From the NCBI GenBank assembly GCA_950295325.1, contig OX485807.1, forward strand, positions 31,589,666 through 31,653,665: 64,000 nucleotides of DNA, given 5' to 3'. Positions within the stretch are counted from its first letter, which is position 1. Every line of letters starts with the position of its first letter. Position numbers and translations under genes: made by a program. Under the pieces are notes generated by a model. That model searched no databases. It was not told where the DNA came from and saw nothing but the letters and a program-made list of their open reading frames with translations. This DNA is from Polytrichum commune. Its lineage: Eukaryota > Streptophyta > Polytrichopsida > Polytrichales > Polytrichaceae. Positions 37,641 through 47,400 of the stretch are shown piece after piece.

Positions 37641-38559
37641 CCTTTCTTAAATACAACCCCCTTGCCATATCCCACTCAAAAATTGAGTGTCCAATTAAGA
37701 AGGATGACCACACGAGGCCCACAAACCTTACCATTGTTCTGGAATTCAGTCTCATCGGAGCTTGTGTTGATAATTACTTCCGAGTACTCTTGGGATAAAT
37801 TTTTTCCAAGTGGAGATTAACAGTGCTCAAGATGATCCAGTGGCTTACCGAATGGCCAGACTTTCTCGCCAACTTTGTCCTTTCTCGCCATCCAAGGTGT
37901 AATCCCCGATCAGTTATTGTAGCAGGCCTGGATGAGGAATGACGCAGACTCAGGCATATTATGGGCTAGGGGCGGTGGATCAACTTTGAAATCCATCCCC
38001 ACAGGACTGGTCCTCAGGAAGAGATCTTTCCCTGCCATACAAAGTGAATGTTACATATGTTACAATATCACCCATAGATGTTACAATGTCACCCAATACT
38101 CTACCTGTGATGTGCTTGCTTATCACACTGATTTTTTTTCCATGCGTGGTGATGAAATCGAACGATGGCAGGCATTCACTCTCATAAGGGGCTCCAGAAG
38201 GAGGGGATTATTGCATGCGAGCTTACATCTCATTCATCCAACATATAAGCCCTGAAATAGTATGCAGATCAGATGATACTATTTTTGACTGATTTAACAC
38301 CAAAATTAACTTCGAAGATCCCATGTTATAGTCCAAGTTTTTTGAGATAAATTGGTCACAAACATATAGGGGGTCAAGTTTTCATGTTGGATGGATGAGA
38401 GGTACTTTTGTATACAATAATTTCCTCTTTCTCCTCATGAGAGTGGGTTCACATTAGGATACAAGTCCAAAAAATTTGGGGTTGAAAACACCTCTTAGAG
38501 CATGTCCTTGTAGCAAGCTTCCTGCAACATGAACATTACATTTGAGAGCCAATGGGTGA
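37641..38559. other. No gene recognised
   Basis: Only short frames without domains are present. No RNA gene or repeat was noticed. Confidence 0.35.
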
Positions 38560-38780
38560 ACTTGCTCTTAATGAACCTTATTTTCGGATTGAATATTGGA
38601 CCCAAGCTTGGGGAGGGGTTTCTCAAACTAGGGAGAGTGCTTTCTTGAGTTGGAACTCACAACAATTCACAACATTTGGCAAAAGTAGTGGTGCCACAAT
38701 AGTGCCCACTTCATTTTGTCATACTTTGGAACTAGATCCTAGTGTAAACTCCCTAGGAATATTTTGCTCTTGACCTTGCA
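38560..38780 (-). repeat. Dispersed repeat family S, second copy
   Basis: The reverse complement matches the intronic segment 7180-7400 (GGAGTTTACACTAG, CACTACTTTTGCCAAATGTT, GTTTGAGAAAC, AAGCTTGGGTCC). A perfect 13-bp hairpin GAGTCCCCTCTAA/TTAGAGGGGACTC (38785-38797 and 38807-38819, 9-nt loop) follows immediately. Confidence 0.5.
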
Positions 38781-39354
38781 CCTTGAGTCCCCTCTAATGC
38801 GACCGCTTAGAGGGGACTCCATGGAACCCCTCGAGCGCATCACTCCACCATGTCAAGAGAAAAAAACAAAGACACAAATGGGACCCCATTGAGGACAACC
38901 CACCAAGTCACCAACTAAAGACAACCCTGTACATTTACCTTGTAATAAAAATATTAACACTTATGGGGGTAACACTTGTAGATGGCAAACTATACCACTA
39001 AAAGGAAAAGAAGGGAAGAAAAATGCTCTTACAATAGTGAAGCTTCCAATTTCATTTAATCTTTGAGTTTGTTTTAACCCTATAAGGTCCAAGCAAAGGT
39101 TCTTGTCTTGGCAATCCATCTCTGCCCGATAATACCAACATACATGTTTACATTACAATCTTCTACTTTCGCACACATTGATGACTGAAAATTTGTATGA
39201 AAAGTCCTAACTGTACAAAGTTGTCATATGTATGGTCAAATCTAGCACAAGAAGTTCTGTTGGTTTTCATTACTGAGCTTCGAAGTACTGTACAAGGATT
39301 GAATTGTTTTAGGATATTTTGGGGGTGATGTTGCTTCAGCCCTCAGGGGCTAAG

Positions 39355-39860
39355 TTAACACAACACCTTCAGAATACACTCCTTGTCATTGTGAATTACA
39401 CATGTAATTCGCACATCGTCACCAATGACCATGTCCCCATCCAAATTATTGGGGGCTGAAATTTCTTGGCAAAGCGGAAGATATCTCACGTGAAGACCTG
39501 TCAACAATACTTGGAGGTTGGCATTTTTAGTACCTAGGAGGTGTTTCTGTGTTAAAACTTGCATAGAATACACATAAATATATGTGTGCGTGTACGACAT
39601 CCTTATCAGGCAAGACGTTCCAGTGCCCCAGAGATCAAATTTAGTGCACACAAGTTTGATGATCCCCGAAAGATCCAGCACAATAGATATGCTGGTCAAC
39701 TTTTGCAGCCTGCCAGCCTAAACCCCAGTAGTTTTAATAGTTGAAACAAATCCACCACTCACAGATTGCCACGCACCCTGAGCAAGAGCCGAACCAATTG
39801 GAAACCTGGCTTCCAAAGTGAGATTAAGTGTCCCAAAATACTCAAGAATCTAAGGAGCTC
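39355..39860 (-). pseudogene. Possible decayed gene of unknown family
   Basis: On the minus strand the frame ILEYFGTLNLTLEARFPI..GAWQSVSGGFVSTIKTTG is preceded by a plausible splice acceptor at about 39855 and followed, in the same frame, by a TAG (near 39719), then LTSISIVLDLSGIIKLVC, and finally LHVRYLPLCQEISAPNNLDG..DDVRITCVIHNDKEC before a stop at 39355. The residue usage looks protein-like rather than random, and hydrophobic and polar positions alternate as in a beta-rich domain. I cannot name the family. The internal stop and missing upstream exons suggest a fragment or a gene whose exon borders I could not place. Confidence 0.3.
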
Positions 39861-41478
39861 CTATATCTCCGTTCCCATGGTCCTCATAATCTAATGCTCT
39901 CATGCTCCCTCACCGCACATCTGCCGATGCTTGTCTGTGCAAAATTACACTAATCCTCTACTAAAAATGAGTTTGGGCCTAATAAAACCCTTTTTTATTA
40001 TCATCGCCTAATGATGAAGAGCATTTTATCCTCCAGATGTGCCCAGTAGTGTACACGTATCAGACACATTCTTTCTGTAAATATATGACTATGATTGGGT
40101 TAAGCATGTTTTCTAAGCTGATTAACGGAGCTATTAAAGGGTGCAAGGGTGGACGTCTGCAGGTCCCCGGAATTAAAATAACCATAGGGCTTGCAAGCAA
40201 CATCCCACTGATCCCGGGTCTCCCCCTCTTTAGACTAGGCATTGACTTTTTATAACGTCTTCACAATGAGATAAATAGTTCATGCTATATATTTAACAAG
40301 TTCTTGGATTGCTGTGGAAGCCACCCAAGCCTGGCAAAGTGACGATACCATATCAACAGGAAGCAATGAGTCAAATTACATTTTATGACATCATTATAAT
40401 CTCCCAACAGCAAGCAAGTGCTCCGTCATGACGTACACACACACATAAATAGACACATATAGATATATATGGATGGGGTTAAAGTTATTGTTTACCACTG
40501 TGTGGCAGCTAATTTGAGTTGCATGTGTTTCTACTAGGTAGTAGAAGATCTAGATTTTAACTAAACCCATTTCAAGTTCTGCCATGGAGGCCTGCTGTAC
40601 AGTCATGTAATGTATCTGGTCCTACTCCACAGACACTTCCGACCATTGCATCAACATGAGAATTGACTCACCCTATTAGCAATTGCAAATCACATAGATT
40701 TTAGTTTCAAGGTTCAAGATTGGTGTTCTAACGCAAAAGTTATACAAGATCAAAGTGAAGATTTCTTACTCTTCAAGCAATCACATTAGTTCTCCCAATT
40801 GTGTCCACATTGAAATCTAGAGCGGTGTCTATACTATGGCACACAATCCAATCTCATTGTTACCTATGTATGTCATTTTGGTGTATGCTCTTGACTACAA
40901 GCCTTGTCAATGTACTACTCAAATGTAGGTGATCGTTCAAGAAAGCGACCACACTAGTAGAAAACATGGGTCTAAACCACGCAAGAAAAATAGACATACT
41001 TGTCTCAAATGACGTGGTTCAGGACCATGGGTGTGTGGGACTTTGAAAGCGTCTTGTTTTCATGTGTAGTTTAGATCCATGTTCTCTACAAGGTACATAA
41101 GACCAACATAGTAAATATTGTACTCTGAACAAAGAGCCTACTACAAAGACAAGCATATCACCTATAATGATAGGTGTAATTAGATTGCCTTCATCAAAAG
41201 GTTGCATGTTTACACATGAAAATTACCTTGGGTCAAAATCATCTCATAAAAAATTACATTTATGTTCATTCATCCGTATGGCAACCACAATAAAAAAAAA
41301 ACCTTTTACTTTGTTACTGTTGCAATAAATATTCAAAATAATGTGGAATGTCAATAATACAGTGCGGGGCATCCTATTTGCACATATAAGTGTAGATAGA
41401 TATTTGGTTGCTTGTTGGTACATCCAATGTCATGACATATAATTCCCATGATTGGACACCAGTAGTAGAATTCTGCTA
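39861..41478. other. Repeat-bearing region, no gene recognised
   Basis: Apart from the family R copy at 40630-40880, no feature can be supported. Open frames are short and without domains. Confidence 0.35.
40630..40880 (+). repeat. Dispersed repeat family R, copy
   Basis: Co-linear with 37370-37640: CACTTCCGA, TCACATAGATTT, GCAAAAGTTATACAAGATCA, AGTGAAGATTT, CAATCACATTAG and CTCCCAATTGTG. Non-coding. Confidence 0.6.
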
Positions 41479-41640
41479 CAGTCTAACCTCGTTGACACGA
41501 CACTTGTTTATACGACACCCTTGATATTACAACACATTTTTGCGAGACCAAACTTTTTAGTTCAAAACTCCCTTTTTTATACAACTACGACACTCGATAA
41601 TGCGACATTTTGAATCCCCATTTTGTCATATTAAAGAGGT
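41479..41640 (+). mobile_element. One end of a pogo/Tigger-like DNA transposon
   Basis: CAGTCTAACCTCGTTGACAC directly follows a TA dinucleotide, and repeated ACGACAC units (about 41496-41610) form the subterminal region. CAGT termini with TA flanks and CGACAC-type subterminal repeats are typical of Tc1/mariner-pogo elements. No matching right end was found within the following 2 kb, so this is a truncated copy. Confidence 0.5.
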
Positions 41641-41721
41641 AGTTAATGCTAAAATTCCTTTCATCTATGTTATGTACATCTAAAATACATTAATTTTCAT
41701 TGGGGAACTACTTGGGAACTT

Positions 41722-41751
41722 CACTTATCATTAGGAACCTAATGATAAGTG
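41722..41751. repeat. 14-bp perfect inverted repeat
   Basis: CACTTATCATTAGG (41722-41735) and CCTAATGATAAGTG (41738-41751) are exact reverse complements separated by AA. Function unknown. Confidence 0.85.
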
Positions 41752-42029
41752 GGGTTACTAGTGTAGAATGGACATGGTTAGGGTTAGGGTGGCCTCCTGC
41801 CTAGTATGTTGTCTTGTACATAGGTGATATAGGGTCATACTAATGAGGAAGAACAATACTGCATTTTCTCCTCTTTGGAATTTGTGGATATCTCTCTCTC
41901 TCTCAAGGTGTGGATTTGAGAAACCCTGCTACAGTTCATTCTCAGAGCATTTATAAATATTAAAATACGATTGCATGCCCTACTACTATTTGATTTATTT
42001 GCAATTTTTTATTTAGAGGTTCAAAATTT

Positions 42030-42509
42030 TTTTTAATAAAATTTTAAGACAGAAGGCCAACACAGCCAACGCCAAAATGAACAAAGAACAGGTCCAAGTA
42101 GTTTTAGGTTCAGTTTTGCATTTGGACGTGGGGGAGAAAGTTACAGCAGCCTCTTGCACAAAATTCCCAGGTGAACACTCACCCAGCTCATAGAGTCGTG
42201 TGGCTGCCAATTATTCCAATTGTAGTACAATGCAGCACAAATATATTTTGTGAGGTAGAAAGTGGAAGTATAAGAGTATATGATTTGCCACTCATATATG
42301 ATACGTGCCACTCATGTAAGGGGGTCCTTTAAAAACCTAAGTACCCCTTGTAGATTTATTAGTTGGACATGTGTTGTTCTAATCCATTGCATATGTGGTC
42401 TCCCACTTTTTCAAAATGGTGGGCAACGGTGAAGACTAACGGGGCAACAGTCTCAACACCACCACCACATCTTTCGTTGTATATGGATGGTTGTAGTCAT
42501 CCTGACTTA
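42030..42509. other. Fragments of repeat families E and Y
   Basis: GACAGAAGGCCAACACAGCC at about 42050 matches one terminus of the MITE at 56484-56679 (family E). Positions 42366-42490 match 57580-57700 (family Y), sharing ATTGCATATGTGGTC, GGGCAACGGTGAAG, CAACACCACCA and TCGTTGTATAT. No gene is visible. Confidence 0.45.
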
Positions 42510-43041
42510 ATCTTAGTACATTGTTAATGATATTTAGTGTTACATGCACAATAATGTCATTGACCCTATTTTGAGGCGTGTGTTAGGTTATAATTAATTA
42601 TCAACAACTTCAACATTAATGTCACCTTATGACACTTGGCATTTAAGTGTGCTTACTACAGCTTGGCATGAGTATGTTTAGTAGTGTTATAAAGTGTGTG
42701 CCTATGTTACATAATGGTCTACAAGTTGACTAAAGTGTATACAAATGACACTTGGCATTAGTATGCTCAACATTGTTTTCCTTTTGCATACGAACATGTA
42801 ACCATATGACACTTGCCATTACAATAGTATGCTCAGTAATGTCTTCCCCTTGCACACTAAAACGTAGAACTATCATCTCAAGTATCCCAATGTGCTATGC
42901 TAAATGTCATAATGTTAATATTTTTCACATGAAAAACCTTCTTTTGTTGACATATAATATCATATTGGCAATTAACGAACATGACACTTTGAGACCTCTA
43001 AGCATCTAGTTTAAGTCCTTTGTAGATAATGTGTATGACAC
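42510..43041. mobile_element. MITE family B, left part of a split copy
   Basis: This segment is the inverted homologue of 29261-29786 nearly end to end. It stops at TGTGTATGACAC (43030-43041), and the missing terminus (TAAATATC...GTGTAGAC) continues at 56378, after the retrotransposon. The two parts together make one family B element. Confidence 0.8.
43030..43041 (+). repeat. Left target-site duplication of the retrotransposon
   Basis: TGTGTATGACAC is repeated perfectly at 56366-56377. Both lie within family B MITE sequence and define the ends of the 13.3-kb insertion. Confidence 0.93.
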
Positions 43042-44446
43042 GGGGGGAGATGGCCGGAGGCGGAGCTCTCGACTCGCAGCAGCGCCGCGCAGCCTCAACC
43101 ATAGAGCAACGGAAAGAAACCCTCGGCAAGCAACAGAACAACACCAAGCACAACCGCACCACACCGAGCACAGAAGCGCAGAGTCCCTCATCGAACTTGC
43201 AGAGTTTGAGTTCTACATCTACGCCAAGCATCGACACCAACAAAGAAGGGGCACAGAAGCATCACACACAACGAGATCTACACCAAAGGAAGAAGCAGAT
43301 CTCGCGCATCACCAAACTCAGAACCAACCGATGCGGCACAACCTGGAAACAATGCTTTACTTTCCTCAAAGTGTTATACACATTACTTTACATCAACCAA
43401 ATCTCCACACCTCTGAAGTTTCACCCCTGCGGCCTCACCTCTCCTGCCCCTACCCATCAACTACCCGCTGTAAGTGTCTGTGCTACCCTACCCCGACACC
43501 ACAAACGCTCCCCCGCAAGACCGCCAGCACCAGCGTCAACACCATGGAGCAGCTGCGGCTCCCAGGAACACCTCCGACCGCACAGCCTCAACTCACCACC
43601 CACCAGATCCGCTTCTTCCGCCAACTCAGAAGTCAGAGCGCACACCGCCCACACCACACACACCCACAACGATGAATCAGCGACAACCAAACTCACAGAA
43701 AGGTACATTGCAACTCTAAACCCTGACTCTCCTCCACATCTCAACACACACCATTCCGAAATGCCTCACAACGATCCACAGTCCACACAATGCCACTCCA
43801 CACGCAAAAACACCCAATGCCCCCTACACAATACTCAGACACGCAAAGACCTCAGACTGAGCTACAAACAGAAATATTCACTTACCTTACACAACCATCC
43901 GCCGCCGGCCGCCTCCCACGATCATACACCCACACATACACAACTCCTGTCGCGAATGATCACCCCCAGCACAGTCCCGCATTCTCCATCCGGTTTCACC
44001 CACTCATCCCTTACCGAACAGACGCCATGCCCGCCACACAAGCACATCCCAGCCCCTATCGAACAGACCCCCCCCCCAAACGAAAAAACTCACCCCCAAC
44101 AAGGAAGAACCAGAGACCACCGAACCCACACAAAGACACGCTGCTTCCCTAAACCCTGGATCCCCCCCTCTCACCATACTACATGTCGAAACACCTAGCA
44201 GACACACGCAGACACCCTGCCACTCCACACAAACAACGCACAATGCCCTCCACACAAAGGCCATAGCTGGAATCCCACACAGAAAAACTCACTTACCTTG
44301 TCCAGTCAACAGTCGCAGGCCGCCTCCATCGAACTTACAACCACACTGTCGCCATAGAAGTCGCGAACGGCTACCTCCAACACAGCCCAACACTCTTCAT
44401 CCGGCTCCACCCACCAAGCCCCTCCAGAACAGACACAATCCCCACC
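43042..44446 (+). other. A+C-rich 5' region of the retrotransposon
   Basis: Two overlapping frames are open here (frame 43029-44198 and frame 43031-43675), but both contain only low-complexity Pro/Thr/His/Ser sequence, and the first begins in the flanking MITE. With so little T, stop codons are rare by chance. I regard this as 5' untranslated or weakly coding sequence holding the internal promoter expected of a LINE. Confidence 0.5.
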
Positions 44447-47400
44447 ATGTCAACACAACCCAGCTCCAATCGAACAGACTCCCCCCCCGAAACTCCATCA
44501 CACACACACCATCTAAACTTCTACTATCTATACCCCAAAATACCCCTACCCCCACAGAAAACCCTTACACAGAACAAACAACAATACCACACAATCCCAA
44601 TCACGCCCTACTACCAACCTGCAACCCTACCCCGGCACCAGCCAGCTCACAATATTGCCATTCCCACTGCACCTGAGTTACCAAACAAACTAAAGATACC
44701 ATCTACCCAAAGAAAACCACACACAAACAAACCCCCCAGGCTGCCGCCCCAAAAACCATATGCCACCAAAAGCAACGCAGCAACACATACACACACCAAG
44801 TCAGAATTAAACCCTTCACACCCTGTACCTCCCAAAAAACGCTATCAAACAGCCACCCAGACAAACACCGCCAAACATCAACTACACAGACACACCCACA
44901 TTAACAATCAACTAATCCTACTTAAATCACACACCCACAAGCTCACAATCACTCAACAATCCACCTACTTGCTCATCCCCTCACACTGCCCACTCTCCTC
45001 ACTGCTCCCTCACACTCCCAAACTTCACACTCCTCTCCCCCACTCATTGCTCAAACATTCCACCAGTATTGCGACACCACTCCCGCCTCTCCTCACCATC
45101 TCCCCCCTCTGCCGCCTTCCTTCTAGACACAGCACTGACATTCCTCACAAGCACTCACCATCCACAATCACTCTAGATCCCTACTCCAAACTCCATCCCC
45201 GACTGGACACTACAAGCTACTCGGCATTTCGACCTCGGATACAGCATGCTACAGCAGAAGTGAAGACAAGACATCCACTGGCCCATGCTCGAAGCACCCC
45301 ACCGCCAGTTACAACAGCTCCGATCTCTCGCACAGCACCGAACGCTGCACTCCTGCAACCCACAGCGCACCACACACCCAACAGAGCCAGCACCGAGACA
45401 CCTACATACAGCTCCGAAGCTCCGGCACACCACCAAGCTACTGTGTGCCGAATTGGAGCCAGCACTGCGACGCCTACATCCAGCTCCGAATTTCCTGCAC
45501 ACCATCAAGAGATCGTGAGTCGACAATTCGACGCTGCCACCAGACCTGACCACAGTCACAAGGTACGCCCCATTCCTATCCACCCACACCCTTCCAACAC
45601 TCCGATCATCCCCACCAAACTCACACAGTGGCCAAACTCATGCAGACTCGCAAGCATAACAGGACAGACACCAGCAGCCGATCGCCACCAAGCGACCCAC
45701 AATCAATCCCCGGTTTGCTTCCCCAGACCACCACAGAATCAGCACAAGGAGCCACACCATCCAGGAAGCCGCGCAACCACTACACCCAACCTACAGCACC
45801 GAAACCAACACTACAGGCTGCAGCACCAGACTCTACCACCTGCAACTCCTCAACCCGCACCACCATCAAGACAATACCCACAACTACAACGTCGCACCAG
45901 CACCCACAACAATCCCAGCTCCCGACTCCCCACCAGCCTTACTCAAGATCAACAGCGAATTCCCCCGGATCAAGTAGGTAATCCCTGGCCCAAGCACCCG
46001 TTTCTCATGGAACACGCCAATCACTCCACAGGTACCAAGCAGCCGACATCACTCAACGACCAATACATGGAATTTCGCCAACAAGTCCTATCACAGCCGC
46101 CAATCCCACACCCGTCCCAGCTCTCGAATCTCGCACCACATGCCAATCAACCTCATGAGTTTGACGCCGAGGAGGACCTTGACATGGACGCGCAACTCGA
46201 GAACGTGTCCCCGGAACACGGAGGGAGCTCACTTCAATTAACATTTGATCGTACCTCACAACAAGCCGCCCATGCACCTCCCAACAACTCTTCACTCCAC
46301 ATCGAAAGCACACCTCCGACGCTCCATTACCGCAACCCTCGACTTGAAGACGTCTCGGAGAGCCAATCCACCAAACGGAGGAAGGCCGACGACTACACCG
46401 CCACCTCAACACCCGACGTCTCACACAAGCCCACCCCAACACCACCTAGCGTGCGAGCAAGGCGGATGGCCACCCTTAGCATCGACATGGCCGGACACAT
46501 GTGGCTCGGATTTCCAATGCATGAGGCATTAGCCATCCTACGTGGGAAGAAAGAATTGAAGGAGACACGTACCGATGAGGAGTTTGCCAACATCGGCACA
46601 CCCACCAATGAGATACAAGAATTTCGATCGCTACGAAGAGCATTCCCGAGAACCAAGCAATTCCTCTACCCCAACGAGCGTCCGGATGCGGTAACCGGAC
46701 AACACTTACACTTCACTCAAATCCCTATGTACGAGAAGACGTCCCAAGATACGGGCCTCACCGAAGGATTCCACGTCACCATCCGTTTTGATGGAGAATA
46801 CAAAAAACTCAACCGGAAAGAAGTCAAAACCGCATGCCTAGACCGACTCCGGATCATGAATATGCCTCTCGGATCCGCCTACTCCAACCCGATCGACATT
46901 GGCATCAACACGGTTACACGGAATTGGAGTGGGTTTGTCAAAATTCACCTCCAATTCCCCAAGAGAGACGGGCTAGCACTACTCCGCGGTGAAAGGGCCT
47001 TCGTCATGACAATGGGAGACGGAGTGAAGGTCATTGGGAAAGTGGAGAAAGGTTTTGAGCTCATTACCAAGGCAAAGAACATGAGGTTACATCTTAAGGG
47101 CGAAGCACTCCGCAACCACACGGCATTAGACATTCTCCGAAGCCTCATGAAGGATTTCTACTACGACGGGCGCGAAGTGGAAATCCTTTCCCTCACCAAG
47201 TCGGAGACGGAGCGGGATTTCGCCTTCATCACACTCACCACCGAGGAATCGAAGAATGACATCCTCACCAACGGGCTCACCTTTCATTTCAAAAAACTTA
47301 AGGTAAGCATCACAAGGGACAAGGACATGAGCAATCCTTCGGAATTAAAGATTAGTACCACACTTGTGGCCAATAACCTACCCCAACGCGAGTCCCAATC

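Noticed and set aside
43029-44198. 389-codon open frame at the start of the retrotransposon
   Set aside because: Its ATG lies in the flanking target duplication, the protein is low-complexity, and low T content explains the open frame.
45173-45589. Minus-strand frames opposite ORF1 (for example 138 codons)
   Set aside because: They are Cys/Gly/Val-rich shadows of the A+C-rich coding strand.
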